64,000 nucleotides of DNA, taken from the NCBI RefSeq assembly GCF_001314325.1, contig NZ_CP009429.1:4402501-4466500 (forward strand), in the 5' to 3' direction. Shown here one piece after another: positions 9,538 to 16,749 of this stretch. Numbering within the stretch: the stretch's first letter is position 1; the number at the start of each line of letters is the position of its first letter. The notes beneath the pieces are model-generated. The model saw only the letters and a program-made list of their open reading frames with translations, had not been told where the DNA came from and searched no databases. Origin of the DNA: Sphingopyxis macrogoltabida. Lineage in GTDB: Bacteria; Pseudomonadota; Alphaproteobacteria; Sphingomonadales; Sphingomonadaceae. A program made the translations under genes and the position numbers.

Positions 9538-9870
9538 TTACTTTTTATCCATATCGTGCCCGGCGTGCGGATCGGGTTCGGGTTCTACGGGCTTCGGCGC
9601 TTCCTGCGCGGCCTTCGCTCGCGGCGGAACAGCAGGTTTTGCGGCAGGTTTGGAATTCTCCGCCGGCCTTGCTGCTTCTGTCGGTGCCGCTTCAGGGGCT
9701 GTTGGCGTCTTGTCGGCAGCCGGCGTGGTCTCGACCATTGCCGGGGCCTCACCGGCAGGGACTTCGCTTTGTTCCGGCGCCGTGTCGCTCTTCTGCGTAG
9801 GCTCGGCGCCGCATCCCGCCAGTGCGACCATCAGCGCTGCGGCGCTCGCGAGGGGAATATATCTCGTCAT
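9538..9870 (-). CDS. Small lipoprotein with Ala/Pro/Glu-rich body and His-containing tail
   Basis: A 110-residue predicted lipoprotein. The N-terminal signal ends in the lipobox LAGC. The rest is low complexity (Ala, Pro, Glu, Lys), and the C-terminus is DPHAGHDMDKK, a short His/Met/Asp cluster that could bind copper. I recognise no family. The ATG at 9870 is chosen because it gives an immediate signal peptide; an earlier start would lie within the DUF411 gene. It is the last gene of the fragment DUF305-DUF411-lipoprotein, which was probably once part of the copAB operon. Confidence 0.7.
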   Translation of the reverse strand: MTRYIPLASAAALMVALAGCGAEPTQKSDTAPEQSEVPAGEAPAMVETTPAADKTPTAPEAAPTEAARPAENSKPAAKPAVPPRAKAAQEAPKPVEPEPDPHAGHDMDKK

Positions 9871-9898
9871 ATCAATCTCCACTTGTCGTTCCGACAGC

Positions 9899-10423
9899 TC
9901 ATGCGCGAAATTGCGCAACCTTGCCGTCGCCGGCGAACGCCATCACTTCGAAGGCGTCGGTGCTTCCATCCGGCATTTCCATGCCCGGAGATCCGCGCGG
10001 CATGCCAGGGACGGCGATCCCGCGAATGTCGCGCGGCTTGTCGCGAAGCAGCTTCGCGACATGTGGCATCGGCACATGACCTTCGATGGCATAGCCACCG
10101 ACGATCGCGGTGTGACACGAAGCAAGCTCGTCGGGCACACCATATTGCGCCTTTACGGCAGGCATGTCGGAACGGTTCTCAACGGTCACCGTATAGCCCG
10201 CCGCGCGCGCAATATCCGCCCAGGCTTCACAGCATCCGCATTCGGGATCGCGATAGACGAGCATCTGCCGGATGTTCGCGGCATCGGCGCGGGGCTCGCG
10301 AGCCCCGCCGTCTTTGTCGCTGGTTGCCGCCGGTCCCGAGGAAGAATTGCATGCCGCAAGCCCCATCCCCGAGCCGACGGCAATCAGACCGAGAAGGTGA
10401 CGGCGCGTCATCGGACTTTTCAT
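9899..10423 (-). CDS. DUF411 metal-binding protein (CopG-like)
   Basis: A 174-residue DUF411 protein. It starts with a twin-arginine-like motif (MTRRHLLGLIAVG) and a lipobox-like LAAC. The family signature VYRDPECGCCEAWA (a C-x-C-C cluster) is present, as is the later Cys/His pair in ELASCHTAIVGGY. Members are periplasmic and often sit in copper or silver clusters, but their biochemical role is not settled. The start at 10423 (MKSPMTRR) avoids a TTG start farther upstream. It begins two bases before the DUF305 stop ends, so the two are translationally coupled. Confidence 0.85.
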   Translation of the reverse strand: MKSPMTRRHLLGLIAVGSGMGLAACNSSSGPAATSDKDGGAREPRADAANIRQMLVYRDPECGCCEAWADIARAAGYTVTVENRSDMPAVKAQYGVPDELASCHTAIVGGYAIEGHVPMPHVAKLLRDKPRDIRGIAVPGMPRGSPGMEMPDGSTDAFEVMAFAGDGKVAQFRA

Positions 10424-10424
10424 G

Positions 10425-10868
10425 TCATTTCCTGGCAAGAATGGTTTTCATCTGTTCGATTTCGGCCGCCTGTCCCGCGATGATGCCACGGCAAAGCTGG
10501 CGTATTTCGGCATCCTTGAGGGACGCCTGTTCGCACATGAGGATCGCGCCCGAATGATGCGGGATCATCGAACGCAAGAAGGCCGTGTCGCCGATCGTCG
10601 TCTGCGTCCGGATGAGCGCGAAGCTCCCGAAGAAGGCGACTACCGATCCCAGCAGCAGGAGCGTGTTAAGGCGTTTCGACGGGAACATGCCCGGCATCGC
10701 GACGATCATCAGCACGACCATCGGCGAAACCATCATCAGCGTCATGTAGAGCATGTTGAGATTATTGTAGAAGCTCGAGAGGCGGTCGATCATGACGAAC
10801 ATCACCAGATACATGATGACGCCGCTGACGATTGTCTGCAGCCCGAGGCTGCGATAGGCTGGTTTCAC
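10425..10868 (-). CDS. DUF305 membrane protein
   Basis: A 147-residue protein with an N-terminal membrane portion (about three hydrophobic segments, residues 8-85) and a C-terminal DUF305 domain. The signature MIPHHSGAILMCEQA and a terminal IIAGQAAEIEQMKTIL helix are present. DUF305 proteins are common in copper clusters; the double His and the Met are potential ligands. Translation appears to start at GTG 10868 with GGAGAA six bases upstream. The nearby ATG at 10873 is followed at once by an in-frame stop. The insertion element lies directly upstream and separates it from copB. Confidence 0.85.
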   Translation of the reverse strand: MKPAYRSLGLQTIVSGVIMYLVMFVMIDRLSSFYNNLNMLYMTLMMVSPMVVLMIVAMPGMFPSKRLNTLLLLGSVVAFFGSFALIRTQTTIGDTAFLRSMIPHHSGAILMCEQASLKDAEIRQLCRGIIAGQAAEIEQMKTILARK

Positions 10869-10910
10869 GGCATTTCTCCTCGACGTGTCGCCACCCCGCG
10901 AAACTTCTAG

Positions 10911-11749
10911 GCCGTAAACTCATAAACTGACTTGCGCGGCGCGGGCGCGGTTGATTCAAGGCTTCGGGAAGGAGCTTTGGATGACGCGTCGTAGATTTGA
11001 ACTGACCGATGATGAGTGGCTGGTGATCGAGCCGTTGTTGCCGAACAAGCCTCGCGGGGTTCCGCGTGTGGATGACCGGCGGGTCATCGACGGGATATTG
11101 TGGCGCTTTCGCACGGGCAGTCCTTGGGCTGATATTCCCGAGCGCTATGGCCCACATACCACCTGCTACAACCGTTTCGTGCGCTGGCGCAAAGCCGGTG
11201 TGTGGGACCGCCTTCTCGAAGCGGTGAGCCAAGCCTTCGACGGCGAGTTGGTCATGATCGACAGTTCTTCCATCCGGGTCCACCAGCACGGTGCGACCCT
11301 AAAAAGGGGGACCCAAATCGCTGCATGGGACGTTCCCGGGGCGGTTTGACAACCAAGATCCATGCCCTGGTTGATGGTCGCGGCCTGCCGATCCAACTGC
11401 ATCTGTCCGAAGGCCAGGCGAGCGATTGCCGTGAGGCCGAGAGGCTGCTGGCCGCCGTGCCGAACGCCACCACCTTTCTCGCCGATAAGGCTTATGACAG
11501 CGATGCCATTCGCAGTCAGATCACCGCGCAGGGTGGCTTCGCCAACATCCCAGCCAAGCGCAATCGTCGCAAAGGCTTCGCGTTCAGCAGCTTCCTGTAT
11601 CGCTACCGTAATCTGGTCGAGCGTTTCTTCGGGAAACTCAAAAACGCCAGAGGCTTGGCCACCAGATACGACAAACGAAGCGATAACTTCCTCGCTGCCA
11701 TCAAGCTCTTCTGCACACGCCTATGGATCGCCGCTAATGAGTCTACGCC
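10911..11749 (+). mobile_element. IS5-family insertion sequence (IS427-like group), about 840 bp
   Basis: The element has imperfect terminal inverted repeats: left GCCGTAAACTCAT and right (read inward) GGCGTAGACTCAT, 11 of 13 matching. It is flanked by a CTAG duplication at 10907-10910 and 11750-11753. Two overlapping transposase frames are joined by an A5G5 run at 11301-11310, the usual -1 frameshift arrangement of this group. The ends, both frames and the target duplication are intact, so the element is probably active or recent. The right-hand CTAG supplies the TAG stop of copB. Confidence 0.92.
10981..11349 (+). CDS. IS5-family transposase, frame A (N-terminal part)
   Basis: Encodes the N-terminal domain and the first catalytic Asp (LVMIDSSSIRVHQHG). 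The start at 10981 (MTRRRFELTDDEW) is typical for the group. The frame ends soon after the run of five A and five G at 11301-11310. A -1 slip there continues in frame B as PKKGDPNRCMGRSRGGLTTK, which restores the family consensus. Full-length transposase is therefore expected only after frameshifting. Confidence 0.9.
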   Translation: MTRRRFELTDDEWLVIEPLLPNKPRGVPRVDDRRVIDGILWRFRTGSPWADIPERYGPHTTCYNRFVRWRKAGVWDRLLEAVSQAFDGELVMIDSSSIRVHQHGATLKRGTQIAAWDVPGAV

Positions 11750-11754
11750 CTAGA
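11298..11754 (+). CDS. IS5-family transposase, frame B (C-terminal part, reached by -1 frameshift)
   Basis: Carries the rest of the DDE domain: GRSRGGLTTKIHALVDGRG, the second Asp in FLADKAYDSDA, and the catalytic Glu in RYRNLVERFFGKLKN. I place its 5' limit at the slippery run because no independent start is convincing. The stop overlaps the right end of the element. Together the two frames give a transposase of about 257 residues, normal for the group. Confidence 0.88.
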
Positions 11755-12979
11755 ACCAGGCCCGCACCCCCATCACGAAATTAACTCCGCTCGCATCCTC
11801 GCCCGCCGCGCGGGCGAAACGCGCGGTATCGCCGACCTTGCGTGCCCATTCGACGCCCACATAAGGCGCGAATTCCTTCACGACCTCGTAACGCAGGCGA
11901 AGCCCGAGCTCGAGATCCGAAAGCCCCGAACCGACGCCGGTCTCGGGCACGTCCTGCAGCGCGAAATTGACCTCCGCCATCGGCTGGAGGATCAGCTTCT
12001 GCGTGATGCGCTGGTCGTAATAACCTTCGAGCCGGGCGAGCAAGTCACCCTTGTTCGAAAGAAACAGCGCGCCTTCGACTTCGAACCAATAGGGCGCGAG
12101 CCCCTCGAAACCGATCGTCGCATAAGTGCGATCGGGACCGGGTCCGAGGTCCTGCCTGATACCCGCCTGCGCGTTGAAATAGGGTCCGATCGCCCGGCTG
12201 TAGAGCGCCTGTACCTCCGCGCCTTCGATGCCTTCACCGAACACGCCCTCGCCTTCGCTCTTGATCGTCAGCCGGTTGATGTCGCCGCCGTACCAAGCCT
12301 CACCGTCCCAGCGGAACCCGTCGCGGCCCTTGCGCGCCTGATATTCGGCAAGATTGAAGCTGATGAAAGCGATGGTCTGCGCGCCATTCTCTTTCATCAT
12401 ATCGTGGCGCGAATGCTCCATTTCGGCTTTGGGGTAGATGCGATCGGCATACCAGTCGCCAGGAGGCGCGGGTGCGGCGGCATCGCCTGGCGGCAAGTCG
12501 GTGCCGCTGGCGCCGCTCGTCGTCGCCATAGCTTCCATTCCGGCCATGGGATCCGGAGACCCGCCCTTCGGGGTGCAATGGCCCATTTTGGCATGTTCCG
12601 GCGGACAATCGGGATCGGACGGCGGCGGTGCGCCATGATCCATCGCACCCATGTCAGAAGCGCTCTTGTCAGAAGCCTTCGCCTCCGGCGTACAATGACC
12701 CATCGCGGCATGTTCGGGTAGGCAGCTTGAAGCTTCGGGCTCCATGTCCATGCCCTGCATGCTTCCATGGTTCATCTGCTCCATCGACCCTTCGGCCGGC
12801 GCTTCGGGCGCGGGCTGCGCTACCGGCGCGGGCGCTGGCGTTGGCGTTGGCGTTGGCGAGGGAGCGGGTGTCGGCGCGGGCACCGCACCATGCATCGAAT
12901 GATCCATCGACTGCGCCGCGGCGGGCACAGCAAAGGTCAGCGGGGCGATACCCGCGAGGAGAAGCGCGATCCGGCTCAT
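11750..12979 (-). CDS. copB: Copper-resistance outer-membrane protein CopB
   Basis: A 409-residue CopB. A signal peptide (about 1-23, ending AAAQ) leads into a Met/His/Pro-rich region (24-175), then a beta-rich CopB domain starting near WYADRIYPKAEMEHSRHDMM and ending MGVRAWF. The N-terminal part has two copies of a C-x3-HA-x-MGHCTP motif (about residues 86-98 and 125-137) that also occurs once in CopA. CopB is thought to bind or move copper at the outer membrane. The ATG at 12979 overlaps the copA stop (ATGA). An insertion element touches the stop codon. Confidence 0.92.
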   Translation of the reverse strand: MSRIALLLAGIAPLTFAVPAAAQSMDHSMHGAVPAPTPAPSPTPTPTPAPAPVAQPAPEAPAEGSMEQMNHGSMQGMDMEPEASSCLPEHAAMGHCTPEAKASDKSASDMGAMDHGAPPPSDPDCPPEHAKMGHCTPKGGSPDPMAGMEAMATTSGASGTDLPPGDAAAPAPPGDWYADRIYPKAEMEHSRHDMMKENGAQTIAFISFNLAEYQARKGRDGFRWDGEAWYGGDINRLTIKSEGEGVFGEGIEGAEVQALYSRAIGPYFNAQAGIRQDLGPGPDRTYATIGFEGLAPYWFEVEGALFLSNKGDLLARLEGYYDQRITQKLILQPMAEVNFALQDVPETGVGSGLSDLELGLRLRYEVVKEFAPYVGVEWARKVGDTARFARAAGEDASGVNFVMGVRAWF

Positions 12980-14817
12980 TCGCCGTCTCCCTTCGGACGG
13001 ACGCTGACGACGCGCATCATCCCCGCGTGCATGTGATAGAGAAGGTGGCAATGGAACGCCCAGTCGCCGAGCGCGTCGGCGGTGAAATCGAAGCTCGCGA
13101 CCCCGCCCGGCTGGACGAGCACCGTATGCTTGCGCGGCGAGCGATCGCCCTTGCCCGTAACCAGCTCGAAAAAATGGCCGTGGAGGTGGATCGGGTGGCT
13201 CATCATCGAATCGTTGATGAGGTTCACACGCACCCGCTCGCCCTCGATGAAGGGGATGGGTTCGTGATGGTCGGACATCTTCACGCCGTCGAACGACCAC
13301 ATGAAGCGTTCCATGTTGCCTGTCAGATGGATGTCGAGAGAGCGCGAGGCAGCGCGCACGTCAGGGTTGCGCTCGAGCGCCACCAGATCGTGGTACGTCA
13401 GCACCTTGTGCCCGACGTCTTCAAGTCCCTGCCCTGGCTCGCCCATGCGATCCATCGGCATCGGCGAGATCGTCTGGACGCTCGGGTCGCGCTTGACCTG
13501 CGGCGCGACACTGAAGTCGCGCATGCTGTGCTGCATGCCTCCGCCCGATCCATGATCCATGCCCGCCATCGCGCCGCTTTCTCCCGCTGGCGTGCAATGG
13601 CCCATCTTGGCATGTTCAGGGGGACAGGAAGGATCGCTCGCCGGCATGGGCATGGCGCCCATATCGCCACCCGAATGGTCCATACCCGCCATCGAGCCGC
13701 CCGACATGTCGCCCATGCCCATGTCCTTCATCGTCGCGAGTGGCCGCTCGCGGAGCGGCGGCACCTCGGCGACCATGCCGGCGCGCGGCGCGAGCGTCGC
13801 GCGTCCCATGCCCGAGCGGTCATTGGCCTCGGCAACGAGCGTATAAGCACGGTCCTCGACCGGGGTCACGATGACGTCGTAGGTCTCGGCAACCGCGATC
13901 TGGAACTCGTCGATCTCGGTCGGCACGACATTGAGCCCGTCAGCCTGGACGACGGTCATCCTGAGGCCCGGGATGCGGACGTTGAAGATCGTCATCGCCG
14001 ACGCATTGACGATACGCAGGCGCACCCGCTCGCCCGGGCTGAAGAGCGCGGTCCAGTTGTCGCGCGGGCCGTGGCCGTTGACGAGGAAAGTGTAGGTCGA
14101 ACCATTGACGTCAGCGACGTCGGTCGGGTCCATCCGCATGGCACCCCACTCGATCCGTTCCTTCAGCGACTGGTCCTTGCCAGCAAGGAGACCGCTCAGC
14201 GTCTGGCGCTGCATGTTGAAATGGCCGGGATTGACTTTGAGCTTGCGGAAGATCGCCTCGGGCGAAATCTGGCTGTGGTCGGAGAGTACAACGACATGCT
14301 CGCGATCATAGCCGATCGGGTCGGCGCCCGCGGGATCGATGACGATCGGGCCATAGTGGCCGAGTTGCTCCTGCAATCCCGAATGGCTGTGATACCAATA
14401 GGTCCCCGACTGAACGACCGGGAATTCATAGACAAAGGTCGAGCGCGGCTTGATGCCCGGGAAGCTGACGCCGGGCACGCCGTCCATCTGGAACGGCAGG
14501 ATCAGGCCGTGCCAGTGGATCGAGCTTTCCTCGTCGAGATCGTTGACGACGGTCAGGCGCGCTGTCTGGCCTTCCTTCAGCCGGACGAGCGGCGCGGGCA
14601 CGGTGCCGTTGATCCCGATTGCGCGGCTGACCTTGCCATCAATGCGCATCGTCTGGCGCGCGATGCGCAGCGTGATGTCGTTACCGGATACAGTCGGGAG
14701 GGGCGCGGTAATGCCGGACGACACCGGCTGGGCCCAGGCCGGGAACCATGCGGCCATCGCCGCAGCCGCCCCTCCGCCCAAAGCTCCACTGACGAACCGA
14801 CGCCTTTCCATCTGCAT
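12976..14817 (-). CDS. copA: Periplasmic multicopper oxidase CopA
   Basis: A 613-residue PcoA/CopA-type multicopper oxidase that would oxidise Cu(I) and bind copper in the periplasm. The twin-arginine signal is MERRRFVSGALGGG. Copper-site motifs are HWHGLILPFQMDG and WYHSHSG near the N-terminus, and HPIHLHGHFFELV and HCHLLYHMHAGMM at the C-terminus. A Met/His-rich insert at about 345-430 holds repeated MDHSGGDM-like units and one C-x3-HA-x-MGHCTP motif. ATGs at 14817 and 14811 are both possible; a GGAAAG box lies just upstream. It is followed by copB with a 4-base overlap. Confidence 0.95.
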   Translation of the reverse strand: MQMERRRFVSGALGGGAAAAMAAWFPAWAQPVSSGITAPLPTVSGNDITLRIARQTMRIDGKVSRAIGINGTVPAPLVRLKEGQTARLTVVNDLDEESSIHWHGLILPFQMDGVPGVSFPGIKPRSTFVYEFPVVQSGTYWYHSHSGLQEQLGHYGPIVIDPAGADPIGYDREHVVVLSDHSQISPEAIFRKLKVNPGHFNMQRQTLSGLLAGKDQSLKERIEWGAMRMDPTDVADVNGSTYTFLVNGHGPRDNWTALFSPGERVRLRIVNASAMTIFNVRIPGLRMTVVQADGLNVVPTEIDEFQIAVAETYDVIVTPVEDRAYTLVAEANDRSGMGRATLAPRAGMVAEVPPLRERPLATMKDMGMGDMSGGSMAGMDHSGGDMGAMPMPASDPSCPPEHAKMGHCTPAGESGAMAGMDHGSGGGMQHSMRDFSVAPQVKRDPSVQTISPMPMDRMGEPGQGLEDVGHKVLTYHDLVALERNPDVRAASRSLDIHLTGNMERFMWSFDGVKMSDHHEPIPFIEGERVRVNLINDSMMSHPIHLHGHFFELVTGKGDRSPRKHTVLVQPGGVASFDFTADALGDWAFHCHLLYHMHAGMMRVVSVRPKGDGE

Positions 14818-14930
14818 ATTCTTTCCGACCGTTACTGACTGTTCCTAAAGCTATACGCAGGCGGCACGGCTGCCCCTCAACAAAAATGCCGGACGATGAG
14901 GAGATGCCGCCTGAACGAGCGGTCGAACCG

Positions 14931-15515
14931 TCAACCCTCCGTACTCGCGGATGTTCCCGCGAGTAATTCCCGGAGCCTGGTCCGCGCTCGGTAGAGGCGA
15001 GTTTCGACCGTCTTCTCGCTGACGCGCAAAATGACCGCGGTTTCGGCCTGACTGACCTCGTCGACACCGCGCAGGAGCAAGACTTCGCGCAAATTCTGCG
15101 GCAGTTGATCGATCGCCCCGCGAACCTTGGCGAGCTCTCGCCTGTCGGTCGCCGCGGAATCGGGCGCAGGACCATCGCTTGCTACGTGATGCGCATTTTC
15201 GAGCGGGAGCGCGCGGGAGAAAAAGGCCCGCACCTTTCGCCGTCGTGCCCAGTCGCGACATTTGTTGAGCGCGATACGGGCGATCCATGTGCGGAAGGGA
15301 CGATCGCCATCATAGCGATCGAGCGCCGAAAAACCGGAGACGAACGTCTCCTGCGTCAAATCCATCGCCTCGTCGGCATCGCCGATCTGCTTTACGATGA
15401 GCCGGTAGACACCCGTTTTATAACGGCGCAGCAACTCGCGATAGGCGTCCTCGCGGTGCGCGCGCGCAAACCCCGCCAGATCCTGGTCGCTACATTGCGA
15501 TAGGTCGGCGCTCAC
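14931..15515 (-). CDS. ECF sigma factor, CnrH-like
   Basis: A 194-residue extracytoplasmic-function sigma factor. Region 2 is residues about 20-90 (GDADEAMDLTQETFVSGF, RPFRTWIARIALNKCRDWARR) and region 4 about 130-185 (LPQNLREVLLLRGVDEVSQ, then SEKTVETRLYRARTRLRELL). It starts with GTG at 15515, overlapping the stop of the periplasmic sensor gene. The gene order anti-sigma, sensor, sigma matches the CnrYXH module of Cupriavidus (nickel/cobalt), but here it runs straight toward copAB, 113 bases away. A role in copper control is inferred from this. Confidence 0.9.
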   Translation of the reverse strand: MSADLSQCSDQDLAGFARAHREDAYRELLRRYKTGVYRLIVKQIGDADEAMDLTQETFVSGFSALDRYDGDRPFRTWIARIALNKCRDWARRRKVRAFFSRALPLENAHHVASDGPAPDSAATDRRELAKVRGAIDQLPQNLREVLLLRGVDEVSQAETAVILRVSEKTVETRLYRARTRLRELLAGTSASTEG

Positions 15516-15949
15516 CGCGCATCGGCGGTCAGCGCCTTGACCACGCTCTTGTCGAACATCTCCGCTTGATCGGGGTTGAGAACCCCGCGCATCGCGAAGA
15601 GATGCTGGAGCGTTTCCTTCTGCAATGTCCCCATCACCTCATGCGTCTCGTCGATCGCCTCGGTGACGCGCGGTCCATAGCCATGCTCGGCTTCGATCGC
15701 CTGCGCGAGCCGAACGTTGGCGGCGCGCATCTCGAGTTCAAGCGCCTGGCGGCGACCGGCGAAGTCGGCTTCGATCCGCTCGAGTTTCGTTTCCTGCTCC
15801 GGGGTCAGGTCAAGTTGACCGTGAAGAAGCGCATGAAGTTCGGTTTCGCTGGCTCTGGGCGCATCAGCCACCAGACGGCCGACGAACACGCCGGCAATCG
15901 CCGCGGCGAAAGCAATGAGCCCCACGAGAAGAAGACGGCGCGACGGCAT
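15512..15949 (-). CDS. Periplasmic heavy-metal sensor, CnrX-like
   Basis: A 145-residue protein with one N-terminal membrane anchor (about residues 6-27) and a helical periplasmic domain. Motifs such as LHALLHGQLDLTPEQETKLERIEADFAGRRQALE are typical of the CnrX/CpxP-like heavy-metal resistance family. In CnrX the metal is sensed through His, Glu and Met residues. Here HALLHG and AEHGYG supply candidate His ligands and HLFAMRG a Met. It lies between the anti-sigma-like gene (two bases away) and the sigma gene (four-base overlap), so the three are co-transcribed. Confidence 0.85.
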   Translation of the reverse strand: MPSRRLLLVGLIAFAAAIAGVFVGRLVADAPRASETELHALLHGQLDLTPEQETKLERIEADFAGRRQALELEMRAANVRLAQAIEAEHGYGPRVTEAIDETHEVMGTLQKETLQHLFAMRGVLNPDQAEMFDKSVVKALTADAR

Positions 15950-15951
15950 CG

Positions 15952-16218
15952 TTACTGCACGCCCAGCAAGGTGGAAGGCGCCAATGCGCTAGGCGGACCG
16001 AACGGGGTAAGGGGACTTGCCGCGACCGCCGGCTGGGAAATCGCGCTCCCCGCAAAAAAACCGCCGCCAAGCGAGACAAAGGCCGCGAGCGCCATCAGGC
16101 GGCGCGTCGCTACCGCTTCGCGCCGGCGGATCGCCAATGCACCCATGATGCGATCGTCGAGCGCGTCGAGCGCTGCGGGCAGATCGATCCTGTTCAAAAT
16201 GCGAAGCTCCTCATCCAT
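15952..16218 (-). CDS. Small single-pass membrane protein, probable anti-sigma factor (CnrY-like)
   Basis: An 88-residue protein with an N-terminal cytoplasmic segment of about 45 residues (MDEELRILNRIDLPAALDAL) and one membrane helix (about 43-62). A Pro/Ala-rich periplasmic tail follows. Size and topology match CnrY-type anti-sigma factors, whose short N-terminus clamps the sigma factor; the sequence itself gives no firm family match. The ATG at 16218 is preferred over a TTG at 16233. It is the first gene of the three-gene regulatory module and is divergent from copC. Confidence 0.7.
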   Translation of the reverse strand: MDEELRILNRIDLPAALDALDDRIMGALAIRRREAVATRRLMALAAFVSLGGGFFAGSAISQPAVAASPLTPFGPPSALAPSTLLGVQ

Positions 16219-16277
16219 CGATCGTCTCTTCAAACCTTTCCATCATTGTACATACGCGCCGAAGCGCTTCACCCCTC

Positions 16278-16303
16278 ATACCGGAATATTATACCGGAAT
16301 ATT
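16278..16303. repeat. Perfect 13-bp tandem repeat in the divergent copper promoter
   Basis: ATACCGGAATATT occurs twice without any gap (16278-16290 and 16291-16303), between the divergent anti-sigma and copC genes. GGAAT inside each unit resembles the -35 element used by ECF sigma factors. From the second copy, CGATA follows 15 bases later on the copC side. On the other strand the junction reads TATAAT. Either sigma-factor or repressor/activator binding would fit; the assignment is inference. Confidence 0.75.
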
Positions 16304-16320
16304 TGAGGGCCATGCCGATA

Positions 16321-16338
16321 TCCTGCGTATTAGCAGGA
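16321..16338 (+). promoter_or_regulatory. Short inverted repeat in the copC leader
   Basis: TCCTGC, six bases, then GCAGGA form a perfect inverted repeat just ahead of the copC ribosome-binding site (GGAGGT, 16352-16357). It lies where a transcript from the tandem-repeat promoter would begin. It may be an operator or a 5' stem that stabilises the mRNA. Confidence 0.45.
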
Positions 16339-16361
16339 CAGACACGCATTTGGAGGTGTTC

Positions 16362-16745
16362 ATGTTCAAGTCTCTTCTCCCCTCTGCAGCGGCGGCTTTC
16401 GCACTGCTTATCACGCCGGTCGCAGCGAGCGCTCACACCAAGCTCGTCAGCTCGACGCCGGCCGCCAATTCGACCGTTTCGAAGGTCACGTCGGTCAATC
16501 TGCAGTTCAACGAAAAGATCGTCGCCTCGACCCTCAAGACCGAGCTGGTCATGACCGGCATGCCCGACATGGCCAATCATGCACCGATGAAGGTGCCCTA
16601 CTCGTCGATGATGGGCAAAGAGGGCAAGTCGGCGATGCTGATGCTCAAGCGGCCGCTGACGCCCGGAACCTACAAGGTCAAATGGTCGGCGGCCGGCGCC
16701 GATACCCATCGCATGGGTAGCGAATTCAGCTTCACCGTTAAGTAA
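16362..16745 (+). CDS. copC: Copper chaperone CopC
   Basis: A 127-residue periplasmic CopC. The signal peptide ends ASA, so the mature protein starts with His (HTKLVSSTPA), the N-terminal ligand for Cu(II). The Asp/His pair in GADTHRMGSEFSF completes the Cu(II) site, and a Met-rich stretch (MTGMPDMANHAPM, then SSMMG) could hold Cu(I). The ATG at 16362 follows a strong GGAGGT box by five bases. It is translated with copD, which begins four bases after its stop. Confidence 0.93.
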   Translation: MFKSLLPSAAAAFALLITPVAASAHTKLVSSTPAANSTVSKVTSVNLQFNEKIVASTLKTELVMTGMPDMANHAPMKVPYSSMMGKEGKSAMLMLKRPLTPGTYKVKWSAAGADTHRMGSEFSFTVK

Positions 16746-16749
16746 AGCG

